Part shown: one piece after another, positions 16,068 to 24,405 of the stretch
Numbering within the stretch: the first letter of the stretch is position 1
How the letters are laid out: each line of letters starts with the position of its first letter
The notes under the pieces: generated by a model
Database searches by the model: none
Told to the model about the DNA's origin: nothing
Seen by the model: only the letters and a program-made list of their open reading frames with translations
Made by a program: the position numbers and the translations under genes
NCBI RefSeq assembly: GCF_005960665.1
Contig: NZ_CP040676.1
Span: 2,295,001 to 2,359,000, forward strand
DNA length: 64,000 nt
Reading direction: 5' to 3'
From: Exiguobacterium mexicanum
GTDB lineage: Bacteria; Bacillota; Bacilli; Exiguobacteriales; Exiguobacteriaceae

Positions 16068-16097
16068 CGATGCGCCGTCTGTCGCTGGTGCCCCTGC

Positions 16098-18080
16098 TTA
16101 TACAGCCGCAGGACCATTACCTTTTTGAAGAATTGCTTCCACGCGACCATTCACGAACTGTTTCGAGACGAGCTTGTTGCCGGTTTTCTTAGCCCATGCT
16201 TCGATGTCTGCAAAGAAACCAGGGTCACTCGCGAGGACACGAAGCGTCTCGCCTTCACCGAGCTCGGCTACTTTTTTATTTACTTCTAAAATTGGTCCCG
16301 GGCATTGCAGACCGCATGTATCTAGGAAAATCGGTTCCCCGACTGGTTCATTTGTCATTGCTGGCGGTGCCTCCTCCGTTACTGTTGCGGCAGTCTCACT
16401 CTCTGCCTTCGTGCCTGCCTCAATGGCATCAAAATCACGTTTTACTTGTGACCATGTTTTGTAGCCACCGCTCAAGTTTTTCACCTTGAAGCCGTTTTGA
16501 CGCAAGATACGGGATGCGAGATATCCGCGAAGCCCGACTTGGCACGTCACATAAATCGTTTCGTCTTTGCTGTAGTTGTCCAAATGATCGCGTAGCGAGT
16601 TGAGCGGAATGTTGATTGAACCAGGAATTTTGCCAAGTTCATGTTCTGACTCGTCACGGACGTCGAGCAATGTCGCGCCGTTTTGGACCAACTCGTCAAT
16701 CTCATTCCAGTGCACGACTTCGTTATCGCCGAGGACGACGTTCGACGCGACGTAACCGATCATGTTGACTGGATCTTTCGCTGAGCTGAACGGTGGTGCG
16801 TAGCTGAGTTCAAGGTCTGGAAGGTCAAGGACCGTCAAGCCACCTTTCATCGCTGTCGCAATCACATCGATCCGTTTATCGACGCCGTTCATCCCCACGC
16901 CTTGCGCGCCGTAGATTTCACCTGTCGTCGGATGGAACAAGAGTTTGAGTGATACCGGTGTCGACCCTGGGTAATAACCCGCATGTGAACCCGGGTGCAC
17001 GTGAACGGCTTCGAATTCTTTACCAGCTGCTGTTAAACGTTTTTCGTTCCAACCTGTCGAAGCAACTGTCATATCGAATACTTTGGCGATCCCAGTCCCC
17101 ATCGTTCCGTTGTATTTAACGTCACGACCGTTGATGATATCGGCGACAAGACGGCCTTGGCGGTTGGCCGGCCATGCAAGCGGAACGACCGTCGGCTCTT
17201 GGAAGACATAATCGAGTACTTCAACAGCATCTCCGATCGCGTAAATGTTCGGGTCTGACGTGAGCATCTTCTCGTTGACGCGGATGGCGCCGCGGATGCC
17301 TGTTTCAAGTCCTGCTTCCGTTGCGATTGACGATTCTGGCACGACGCCGATTGACAAGACGACCATATCGGTATCGATGACGCGACCGCTCTTCAAGTGG
17401 ACACGTTTCCCTTTCTCAGAGAACGAATCGACACCGTCAGAAAGCTGAAGGTCGACGCCATGGAGACGCATGTGTTCGTGAACAGGTGATACCATCTCAC
17501 GATCGAGCGGTGTCATAACTTGGTCGGCCATCTCGACGAGCGTGACCTCGACGCCGCGCTCACGTAAGTTTTCAGCCATTTCGATCCCGATGAAACCACC
17601 ACCGATGACTGTCGCGTGTTTCGGTGCTTTGTCGTCAACGTAGCTGCGGATTTTATCCGTATCCGGAATGTTGCGGAGCGTGAAGATGTCTTCTGCTTCT
17701 TCAATTCCAGGGATGTTCGGACGAATTGGTTTCGCTCCTGGTGACAAGACGAGTACATCGTACGACTCATCGTATGTTTCGCCCGTCTTAACGTTTTTCA
17801 CCGATACCGTCTTCTCGGCACGGTTGATTTTTGTCACTTCCGTCAAGTTGCGGATGTCGAGTTGGAAACGTTTATTCATGCCCTCGACCGTTTGGACGAG
17901 CAATTTTTGACGATCTTGAATCACGTCACCAATGTAATATGGAAGACCACAGTTCGCGAACGAAATGTATTCGCCCCGGTCGAACATGACGATTTGGTTC
18001 TCTTCGTTTAAGCGACGAAGGCGTGCGGCTGCTGAAGCGCCACCGGCGACTCCACCGACGATTACGATTTTTTTACTCAT
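16098..18080 (-). CDS. CoA-disulfide/persulfide reductase with rhodanese and TusA domains
   Basis: 660 residues in three parts. Residues 1-450 are a CoA-disulfide reductase-type flavoprotein: FAD motif GGVAGGASAAARLRRL, active cysteine Cys44 (FANCGLPYYI), NAD motif VIGGGFIGIEMAENL, and a dimerisation domain. Residues 455-545 are a rhodanese with Cys513 (TCQVGLRGY). Residues 583-655 are TusA-like with the CPGP motif (Cys593). The enzyme likely reduces CoA persulfide or disulfide and hands sulfane sulfur between domains. It overlaps the upstream rhodanese gene by 4 bases and ends at a TAA in frame with the DsrE gene. Control by the divergent CstR-like repressor is expected. Confidence 0.9.
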   Translation of the reverse strand: MSKKIVIVGGVAGGASAAARLRRLNEENQIVMFDRGEYISFANCGLPYYIGDVIQDRQKLLVQTVEGMNKRFQLDIRNLTEVTKINRAEKTVSVKNVKTGETYDESYDVLVLSPGAKPIRPNIPGIEEAEDIFTLRNIPDTDKIRSYVDDKAPKHATVIGGGFIGIEMAENLRERGVEVTLVEMADQVMTPLDREMVSPVHEHMRLHGVDLQLSDGVDSFSEKGKRVHLKSGRVIDTDMVVLSIGVVPESSIATEAGLETGIRGAIRVNEKMLTSDPNIYAIGDAVEVLDYVFQEPTVVPLAWPANRQGRLVADIINGRDVKYNGTMGTGIAKVFDMTVASTGWNEKRLTAAGKEFEAVHVHPGSHAGYYPGSTPVSLKLLFHPTTGEIYGAQGVGMNGVDKRIDVIATAMKGGLTVLDLPDLELSYAPPFSSAKDPVNMIGYVASNVVLGDNEVVHWNEIDELVQNGATLLDVRDESEHELGKIPGSINIPLNSLRDHLDNYSKDETIYVTCQVGLRGYLASRILRQNGFKVKNLSGGYKTWSQVKRDFDAIEAGTKAESETAATVTEEAPPAMTNEPVGEPIFLDTCGLQCPGPILEVNKKVAELGEGETLRVLASDPGFFADIEAWAKKTGNKLVSKQFVNGRVEAILQKGNGPAAV

Positions 18081-18382
18081 TGCTCATTTCCTCCTTTGAC
18101 GACTTCACCAGGCCAGCTCATCAAGCCATCTTCTATATTGATCACTTTATAACCTTTCGCTTCCATTTGCCAAGTTGCTTGCGTGCTGCGAGCACCTGAA
18201 CGGCAGAGAACGATGTATTCTTCTTCAGGGTCGAGTGTCTCGATCCATTCCGAAATTTCAGATAGCGGATAATTGCTCGCGCCAGCAATGTGCGCTTCTT
18301 GGAACTCGTCACGTTCACGAACGTCGACGATGTGCACTGGTACTTCAAAATCCATTTGACGTTTTAAAGCAGATGCTTTCAT
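18077..18382 (-). CDS. Single-domain rhodanese
   Basis: 101-residue rhodanese with active-site Cys60 in the loop CRSGARS, the six-residue loop of thiosulfate- or persulfide-type sulfurtransferases, and the typical HIVDVRERDEFQEAHIAGA at the front. No signal peptide, so it is cytoplasmic. The ATG at 18380-18382 is preceded at about 11 bases by AAAAGGA. It is the first gene of the operon behind the CstR-type promoter and overlaps the multidomain reductase. Confidence 0.9.
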   Translation of the reverse strand: MKASALKRQMDFEVPVHIVDVRERDEFQEAHIAGASNYPLSEISEWIETLDPEEEYIVLCRSGARSTQATWQMEAKGYKVINIEDGLMSWPGEVVKGGNEQ

Positions 18383-18494
18383 GTTATTTACCCATCCTTT
18401 TAATCTACGATGTTTCACTTATTTATTCGTCACCTTGGTAGCGGGCGTCCGACGAAAGTTTGTGATTCATTGAACATATCGCTTCCACGTCATT

Positions 18495-18523
18495 AATATA
18501 CCCCCTATGGTATTCGATTACAA
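18495..18523 (-). promoter_or_regulatory. Promoter of the sulfide operon with CstR-type operator in the spacer
   Basis: On the minus strand TTGTAA (18518-18523) and TATATT (18495-18500) have a 17-base spacer. The 16-bp element 18498-18513, ATAC-N8-GTAT with a run of C/G in the centre, fills the spacer and overlaps the -10 box. GC-rich centres flanked by ATAC/GTAT are typical of CsoR/CstR operators. Confidence 0.7.
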
Positions 18524-18581
18524 GGGATTTGTTTGACGAAATGGTAAATCTTCAAAAAATCTTTATCTCAAACGTTGTGGC

Positions 18582-18610
18582 TCGACACATACTCCCCCAC
18601 GTATTAAGAT
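18582..18610 (+). promoter_or_regulatory. Promoter of the cstR-like gene with a second operator
   Basis: TCGACA (18582-18587) and TAAGAT (18605-18610) have a 17-base spacer that contains another ATAC-N8-GTAT element at 18589-18604, again with a C-rich centre. It predicts autoregulation of the repressor. Confidence 0.6.
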
Positions 18611-18667
18611 GAGACTACACAATAAATAGTTGGGTTATTGAACGATTTGAATATAGAGGTGAATCTA

Positions 18668-18934
18668 ATGGAACAGTATCAATACGATGCGAAAGTATTG
18701 AACCGGATGAAACGAGTCGAAGGACAAATCCGGGCCATCATCCGTATGATGGAAGAAGGGAAAGAGTGCCGCGACGTCGTGACGCAGTTGAGCGCGGCTC
18801 GTTCGGCACTCGACCGTGCTTCGACCATCATCGTCGCGAAGAACTTGGAGCAGTGCATCATCACCGCCCAAGAAGATGGCGAAGATACGTCAGAAACCGT
18901 CGAAGAAGCCATCAAAATGTTGATGAAACGCTAG
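18668..18934 (+). CDS. cstR: CsoR/CstR-family repressor, probably persulfide-sensing
   Basis: 88-residue DUF156-family repressor. RVEGQIRAI marks the family. Cys34 and Cys63 are 29 residues apart, the spacing of the two sulfur-sensing cysteines in CstR, and the histidine ligand of copper-sensing CsoR is not evident at the expected site, favouring a per- or polysulfide sensor. It is divergent from the rhodanese and CoA-disulfide reductase genes, which are classic CstR targets. The ATG at 18668 follows AGAGGTGA; an ATG ten codons upstream lacks a site. Confidence 0.85.
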   Translation: MEQYQYDAKVLNRMKRVEGQIRAIIRMMEEGKECRDVVTQLSAARSALDRASTIIVAKNLEQCIITAQEDGEDTSETVEEAIKMLMKR

Positions 18935-19000
18935 TTCCCCTTGCTTTCCCTCCGCAAATGGGAGAAAGTTAGAGTAACGACTTTTAAGGGGGACTTGTTT

Positions 19001-19432
19001 GTGAACTTCGAAGAAAAAGTAGAATCATTTAAAGCGCTCGTCGCTGAACGCAATATGACGTTCAAAGAGAGCGAGACTGAAACGCACGTCACATTCTTGA
19101 CGCGTGAAACGACTAAATCCGGGGCTCAGCCCGTTATGATTATCGCCTTCAATAAAAAGACGACGGATGCGGAACTTTATGCCGCAACAGTCACACACGT
19201 GCCGGACTACGTGGAAGACCTACCGATTCTTAACGCCTTGAACGAGTTCAACCAAGAATTCAAATACTTCCGTTGCGTACTCGATAGCGACCGTGATGTC
19301 ACGCTCGCCTCGACGCTCGACCTCGACCTCGGCTTCTCGCCAGAGATCATCTTGCAACATTCATTCATGATGTTCCAAGCGGCCGATGAAGTGAACGAGT
19401 ACATGCAGAAGTTGTATACGCAAGTCCAATAA
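19001..19432 (+). CDS. YbjN-domain protein
   Basis: 143 residues starting at GTG with AAGGGGGA upstream. The pattern FNKKTTDAELYAATVTHVPDY followed by LPILNALNEFNQEF and a C-terminal LDLDLGFSPEIILQHSFMMF helix fits the YbjN family, whose fold resembles type III secretion chaperones. Its role in Gram-positives is unknown. It follows the cstR-like gene by 66 bases on the same strand and may share its transcript, ending at a strong terminator. Confidence 0.65.
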   Translation: MNFEEKVESFKALVAERNMTFKESETETHVTFLTRETTKSGAQPVMIIAFNKKTTDAELYAATVTHVPDYVEDLPILNALNEFNQEFKYFRCVLDSDRDVTLASTLDLDLGFSPEIILQHSFMMFQAADEVNEYMQKLYTQVQ

Positions 19433-19434
19433 CA

Positions 19435-19471
19435 AACAGCCGCCCCGGACGAATCCAGGGCGGCTGTTTTT
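19435..19471 (+). terminator. Terminator after the YbjN-domain gene
   Basis: An 11-bp perfect stem (19435-19445 with 19458-19468, AACAGCCGCCC type) is followed by TTT. Confidence 0.85.
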
Positions 19472-19522
19472 GAATCATTCTTTCGATTGTACTCGTATAA
19501 GGAGCAAAAGGAGGAATTGCTG

Positions 19523-20467
19523 ATGATGATACGTTACACCCTTTACCTCGAAGCACTCGAAGGAATCAGGGGAGCGACAAAGTGGTTCACTGACGATTTC
19601 CGACGTTTGATGGCTATCAACTACGCCATGCACGATACCCCGTTCGATTCGGGACGGTTCGAACACGCTCAAGCGGTTCTGAAACAGAAGACCGGCATGT
19701 TCTCGAAATTTCGCGGCAGTACTAATTTTGTCTGGCTGTCGTTTCTCGATGCCAAGTACGAAGACATCGAACCGGCCATCGACGAGGCACTCCGGCTCGA
19801 TACGTTACTCGACCGGAAGCACTTCCGCTTCAGTATGTTACGGCCCTTTATCGCGAGCCAACTGATCAACGTCGATGAGCCCGAGCGCCGGCTCGATGAG
19901 GCAAGCGCACTCTATCAAACGTTCAAACGAAACCATCCTTGGCTGACGAGCGAAGAAGACCTTCTGTCTGCCCTCGTCCTCGTTCAAGCGTTTGATGACC
20001 ATGTTGCGCTAAATGAACGAATCGAGACGTATTACGAAGCGTTGAAAGCCGAGTTGCCCCGCTCAAACGAGCTCCAACTCGTCTCCCATCTACTTGCTTT
20101 TAGCGACTTGCCTTCAGACGAGGTCATCAACCGCCTGCTCGAGTGGCGCACACGGCTCCAAGGACAAACAATCGCTGTCAAAAACGAGCATCTGCCAGCG
20201 CTCGCCCTCTTGGCCATCGTTGCGGCTCCGAACGACAACGACGAGCGCGACCTGATCGAAATCACGAACGCCGAGAAGGAAAAGCATCGCTGGTTCCACA
20301 CCCACGCGTTGACGGTCACCCTGCAACTCGTCGCGGCAAACAACATCAAGGAAGACGCGAGCGATTTACTGTTACACGGGACGTTCGCCCACCTGCTCGC
20401 CATGCAACAGGCAGCAACGGCCGCGACGACTGTCGCCATCATCTCTAGCAGCGCTTCAAGCAATTAA
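19523..20467 (+). CDS. DUF4003-like family protein
   Basis: 314 residues, mostly helical, no membrane segments. The region RFEHAQAVLKQKTGMFSKFRGSTNFVWLSFLD and later LLSALVLVQAFDDHVALNERIETYYEAL fit the DUF4003 family of Bacillota; the label is by recall of pattern only. A Ser/Ala-rich C-terminus (IISSSASSN) ends the protein. The ATG at 19523 has AAGGAGG eight bases upstream, with a second ATG adjacent. Function is unknown. Confidence 0.55.
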   Translation: MMIRYTLYLEALEGIRGATKWFTDDFRRLMAINYAMHDTPFDSGRFEHAQAVLKQKTGMFSKFRGSTNFVWLSFLDAKYEDIEPAIDEALRLDTLLDRKHFRFSMLRPFIASQLINVDEPERRLDEASALYQTFKRNHPWLTSEEDLLSALVLVQAFDDHVALNERIETYYEALKAELPRSNELQLVSHLLAFSDLPSDEVINRLLEWRTRLQGQTIAVKNEHLPALALLAIVAAPNDNDERDLIEITNAEKEKHRWFHTHALTVTLQLVAANNIKEDASDLLLHGTFAHLLAMQQAATAATTVAIISSSASSN

Positions 20468-20490
20468 AAAAAGAAGGGTCGCCCCTTCTT
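20465..20490 (-). terminator. Terminator of the ywiC-like gene
   Basis: The stem 20471-20478/20483-20490 (AAGAAGGG/CCCTTCTT) is followed by a T7 run on the minus strand and overlaps the ywiC-like stop codon. Confidence 0.7.
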
Positions 20491-21211
20491 AAGAAAATAA
20501 ATACCAGCTGAGACAACCGAGCACGAACACCGAGTTGGCGATTTCGACGATCCCGATCTTCATGATGGGGATCTTTTTGCCGTAGAACGCGACCGCCCGG
20601 ACGAGACTTGGCGCGTAAGCGAGTGCCAAAACCGGATAGCCGAACGCGATGAAGATGGCGACAAGCAAGGAGTGATACCCCCATGATACGTTTCGATAAA
20701 ATAGACTTTTTTTCTCTCGAATCATCGTCTTGACGAAAAAGATACTTCCGAGGAAATATAAGTACGGCAAGACGAACATCCACATCATTGTCTCGTCCAA
20801 GACCCGTGCCCCGAGATAATAACTCGCCATCCCGCCGATACAAAATGAAGTGACGGCGCTGACGTCGTTCCAGACGTTGCGCTCGTCTTTGATTTTGGCG
20901 AAATAGGCGTTGACGAGTCCGAACGGGATCATCGCGAGGACGAACCAGACGAGACGCCACTCGGACAGAAACACCGGGACGGCGGCGACGGTGGCAATCG
21001 TCAAATACGTCACGACCGTACGCAACAGTTCCTTAGACTTCTTCCGTTGCTTGATGTATTGGAACAAGAAAAACGTGCCCATATAAACGAACAACCAAGC
21101 GATCGCGAACGGGATGTGCGCGAGCGTCCACCCTCCGACGATACCGCCGAGTAAGAACGGTAAGATCAGCATCGACCAGGCGCCGTGCTGTTTTGGAATC
21201 ATCCATGTCAT
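20489..21211 (-). CDS. YwiC-like family membrane protein
   Basis: 240 residues with about eight membrane segments. The N-terminus MIPKQHGAWSMLILPFLLG is the YwiC-family signature, and DERNVWNDVSA is a charged loop seen in the UbiA-like fold that these proteins resemble. In Bacillus ywiC lies near anaerobic genes, but nothing here ties it to respiration. The ATG follows AAGGAGGGAG. It is monocistronic. Confidence 0.7.
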   Translation of the reverse strand: MTWMIPKQHGAWSMLILPFLLGGIVGGWTLAHIPFAIAWLFVYMGTFFLFQYIKQRKKSKELLRTVVTYLTIATVAAVPVFLSEWRLVWFVLAMIPFGLVNAYFAKIKDERNVWNDVSAVTSFCIGGMASYYLGARVLDETMMWMFVLPYLYFLGSIFFVKTMIREKKSLFYRNVSWGYHSLLVAIFIAFGYPVLALAYAPSLVRAVAFYGKKIPIMKIGIVEIANSVFVLGCLSWYLFS

Positions 21212-21275
21212 GTGACTCCCTCCTTCTATGTTTAGTGTAGAAGAAAGATGACTGTAAAACTGTGATAAATTTTAC

Positions 21276-21310
21276 AAAACAAAAAACGATCTCACGCGAG
21301 ATCGTTTTTT
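21276..21310. terminator. Terminator overlapping the end of the YitT-like gene
   Basis: A 13-bp perfect stem (21281-21293 with 21298-21310, AAAAAACGATCTC type) carries T runs on both strands; the last codons and stop of the YitT-like gene lie in it. Confidence 0.8.
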
Positions 21311-21927
21311 GTTTTTAGTTTGGTCACACTTGGCACGGTTACTTCGACCACATCGTCCGTCAACATTTTCGTGACGACACGACCTGCGATCGAGACCGCG
21401 AGAAGCGTGTAAAGCGCGTTCGACAGCGGCAAATAGATGAGCGAGATCGCCAAAACGAGGACATCAAATATGATGAGAATCGTCCCGACCGATACGCCGG
21501 TCCATTTCGATAGGCCGAGGGCGAATAAATCGTCGCCTCCGGTCGCGCCGCCTGACTTCAAGACAAGACCGAGACCGTAACCGGTCACAATCCCGCTCGC
21601 GATGGCGGCAAACAACGTTGCCGGCCAGACTTGAATGTCGAATGTGAGTAAATCCAATCGGTCCCACATCGCATAACTGAGCGATAACGACGCGGCGGCA
21701 AGCACGGCTTGTCCGACGAAGCGCCAGCCTTTCCACCAAAGGGCGATTAAAAAGAAGGGGATATCGAGCACGATCATCGAGATCGCTGGATCGATATCAA
21801 ATAAATAGCGGCCGAGCAATGCTAGCCCGACGAAGCCCCCTTCTGCCAAACCAAACTGTTCATTCAAATAATAATAACCGAACGCCATGATTAGCGTTCC
21901 GAGCACTATGGTAGCAACTCGTTTCAT
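21292..21927 (-). CDS. YitT-family membrane protein lacking the C-terminal domain
   Basis: 211 residues with five to six membrane segments and the glycine-rich pattern GYGLGLVLKSGGATGGDDLFALGLSK typical of YitT/YczE proteins. The usual cytoplasmic DUF2179 tail of YitT is absent, the protein ending soon after TDDVVEVTVPSV, so it belongs to the short group. The ATG at 21927 has GGGGAGG upstream; a TTG eight codons earlier is less likely because it precedes this site. Function is unknown. Confidence 0.7.
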   Translation of the reverse strand: MKRVATIVLGTLIMAFGYYYLNEQFGLAEGGFVGLALLGRYLFDIDPAISMIVLDIPFFLIALWWKGWRFVGQAVLAAASLSLSYAMWDRLDLLTFDIQVWPATLFAAIASGIVTGYGLGLVLKSGGATGGDDLFALGLSKWTGVSVGTILIIFDVLVLAISLIYLPLSNALYTLLAVSIAGRVVTKMLTDDVVEVTVPSVTKLKTKNDLA

Positions 21928-21966
21928 TCCGATTGTCCTCCCCGTTTTCAACGGAGAGGAGGATCC

Positions 21967-22083
21967 TCAGTCGTAGCCGCGGTTCCATCTGTTCCATCTC
22001 CGATCTTCCGTTTGTTGATTTTTACATTGATGTCGCTTGTAAAAACTCAACGCTAGAAGTCCGGCAATTGAAACAGAGGCCAT
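21967..22083 (-). CDS. Possible 38-residue membrane peptide
   Basis: An open frame of 39 codons begins MASVSIAGLLALSFYKRHQ, a short hydrophobic helix followed by a basic, Arg/Trp-rich tail (RRWNRWNRGYD). It ends 39 bases before the YitT-like start. Its own ATG has only a close, poor GAGAGG. A better ribosome site (AAAGGAAGG) precedes a different ATG at 22098-22100 that opens a 15-codon frame overlapping it. Expression is speculative. Confidence 0.25.
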   Translation of the reverse strand: MASVSIAGLLALSFYKRHQCKNQQTEDRRWNRWNRGYD

Positions 22084-22180
22084 GTCCTCTCGGTATCCAT
22101 AAAGACCTTCCTTTCCCAAATTGCGCGTAATCATGAAACTATTTTAACACATTTTCACGACTATTTCATTAAATGTATAT

Positions 22181-24304
22181 TTAGTGTAGATTACGTTTCG
22201 GTAAATCTTTCTTCCCGAACCACCACCAGTTCCAGTCCCCGAACATTTTCATCAAAGATGGTACGAGCAAGATGCGGATGATTGTCGCGTCGATGAAGAT
22301 GGCGAGCGCGATCCCGACCCCGAGCTGTTTGATCGGACTGACGCCGGTGAAGGCGAACGCTCCCGTGACGACGATCATGATCACAGCAGCCGACGTGATG
22401 ATTTTACTCGTCTTGGCGAGTCCCATCTCCGTCGCGTAGTCGTTATCCCCGGTCTCCCGATAATATTCCTCGATCCGTGATACGAGGAACACCTCATAGT
22501 CCATCGACAGGCCGAACACAAGCGAGAAGATGAACACCGGGGTTAAGATACTGATCGTCTCGGCATCATACACGTAGCCTGATTCGAAGATGATGACGAG
22601 CAGACCGAACGTCGCCCCGAGACCGAGCACGTTCATGATAATCGCCTTAATTGGAATCAAGACTGAGCGGAACGCCCACATGAGAATGACCATCGTCGCC
22701 AAGATGACAGTCACGACCGCATACGGGATGCTGTCATAAATCTCTTCATAAATTTCTTCGTTGAACGCGGCTGGTCCCCCGACGTCAAAACCGTTCTCGC
22801 GCCAATCTCGGACGAACGCCTGCGCGTCTTTATCACTTGGCGGGACGTCAAAGCTGACGTTGACGAGGGCAAGGTCTGTATTTCCTTCAAGCGTGACGAG
22901 ACGTTCGAACGCCTCAAGTTGCTCTGGTGCCGCTTCAGCGAGTTGTTGGAATTCGGCTGGTTCGAGACCGGATGCCGTCAAGAACGTCGTGACGTTGTCG
23001 ACAATCGGATCCTCGGATAGCTCATCAGTGAGTGCGGTCAATTCATCGAGAATCATCGAATCGGTCAAGTCATTCGTCTCAAACAAGAGCACCGCATCGG
23101 TCGACGTCTCTCCGAACACGTCGTCCCACCGCTCAAGGGCGGCCCGTGACTCGTACGAGGTCGGGAGCGCATCGGCGTCCGGGATGTTCAGTTCGAGGTC
23201 ACGGACGAACCAGAGGCTTGGCAGTAGCAGCAAGAGCGCGACGAGCGTCATCGTGACGGGACGTCTCATGACGAAGCGGGCCAACTTCTGCCACCGCACT
23301 TCAGAACGTGTCTCATTCGTCTTGACGAGCCGTCCTTTATTGATCGTGTCTCCGACGATGTACAGGGCAGACGGCAACAACGTGAGCGCGGACAAGACCG
23401 CACCGGCGACGGCAATCAACGCACCGAGGGCAATCGCTTGGAACACATCGACTTGGATGAACAACAACCCAGCCAGTCCGACGAAGACGCAAAGTCCTGA
23501 GAATAGAATCGATCGTCCAGCCGTCGCGACCGTTCGGACGATGGCCGCCTCACGTGACTTCCCTTTCGCGAGCTCTTCCCGGTACCGGTTGACGAGCAAT
23601 AAGGAGAAATCAATGCCGAGCGCGATGGCAATCATCGCGACCGCATTCAACACGAAAATAGACAGTTCCATCGTTTGGGCAAAGAAGAATAGCGAACCCG
23701 CTGCCACGATGAACGTGATTAAACCGACGAATAATGGCATAAATGCGGCGAGCGGCGTCCCGAAGACGAGCAAGAGCACGAGCAGCGCGACCGGGATCCC
23801 AATCAACTCGGCCCGAATCAAGTCATTCTTTGACGCCTCGTTCAAGTCATCCGCGAAGACCGGCTCTCCGGTCAATCGCACGTCTGTATCCGTATCTCGA
23901 ATCAAGGCGCTGCGGACGTCTTCAATCGACGTCTCGGCCGTATCGTAGTCCTCGAACTCGAGCAATAAATAGGCGACGTCCCCATCGCGTGCCTCCGGAT
24001 TCTCGGCTGGCGTGATCACGCCATCGACCCCATCGACTTCGACGAGTCGATCGCGTTGCTGCTCGATGACCATATCAAGGTCACCACCTTCCAACAAGAC
24101 GATCATCGAGGCACTGGCCCGGTCGAACCGGTCGTTCAACGTATCTTCCACTTGGGCGAAGCGCCCGTCTTGAATCGCAAATCCATTGCCGCGCAGTTCA
24201 CTTGGCAACTGTAATCCGAAATATACCGATACCGCGAGCAACACCGTCCAAATCAACACGACAGCGTAGCGCCATCGGACTAACGCTTGTCCTAATCGTT
24301 CCAT
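22181..24304 (-). CDS. MMPL/RND-family transporter
   Basis: 707 residues in the duplicated MMPL layout: one N-terminal membrane helix, a large extracytoplasmic loop, five helices, then the same again. Conserved spots include ALGIDFSLLLVNRYREEL in the first half and FGLSMDYEVFLVSRIEEYY in the second, with the paired Asp residues used for proton coupling. Members export lipids or drugs, and the cargo here cannot be inferred. The ATG follows GAGAGGAG. No regulator gene is adjacent. A long open frame on the opposite strand is a shadow. Confidence 0.9.
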   Translation of the reverse strand: MERLGQALVRWRYAVVLIWTVLLAVSVYFGLQLPSELRGNGFAIQDGRFAQVEDTLNDRFDRASASMIVLLEGGDLDMVIEQQRDRLVEVDGVDGVITPAENPEARDGDVAYLLLEFEDYDTAETSIEDVRSALIRDTDTDVRLTGEPVFADDLNEASKNDLIRAELIGIPVALLVLLLVFGTPLAAFMPLFVGLITFIVAAGSLFFFAQTMELSIFVLNAVAMIAIALGIDFSLLLVNRYREELAKGKSREAAIVRTVATAGRSILFSGLCVFVGLAGLLFIQVDVFQAIALGALIAVAGAVLSALTLLPSALYIVGDTINKGRLVKTNETRSEVRWQKLARFVMRRPVTMTLVALLLLLPSLWFVRDLELNIPDADALPTSYESRAALERWDDVFGETSTDAVLLFETNDLTDSMILDELTALTDELSEDPIVDNVTTFLTASGLEPAEFQQLAEAAPEQLEAFERLVTLEGNTDLALVNVSFDVPPSDKDAQAFVRDWRENGFDVGGPAAFNEEIYEEIYDSIPYAVVTVILATMVILMWAFRSVLIPIKAIIMNVLGLGATFGLLVIIFESGYVYDAETISILTPVFIFSLVFGLSMDYEVFLVSRIEEYYRETGDNDYATEMGLAKTSKIITSAAVIMIVVTGAFAFTGVSPIKQLGVGIALAIFIDATIIRILLVPSLMKMFGDWNWWWFGKKDLPKRNLH

Positions 24305-24370
24305 CCCTGTCCACTCCTCTCCATCTAAGAAGACTGTTCCCGTTTTTTTCGGGATTCACCAAGTCTTCGT

Positions 24371-24402
24371 AAAAAAATCCTGAACCATGGTCTGGTCCAG
24401 GA
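24371..24402 (-). terminator. Terminator of the hypothetical gene at 24406-25197
   Basis: A 10-base arm pair (24378-24387 with 24393-24402, one mismatch) is followed by a T7 run on the minus strand. Confidence 0.75.
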
Positions 24403-24405
24403 GCA

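Noticed and set aside
22761-23948. Long plus-strand frame of 395 codons opposite the MMPL gene
   Set aside because: It is a codon-bias shadow of the strongly supported exporter on the other strand, with Ser/Arg-rich low-complexity sequence.
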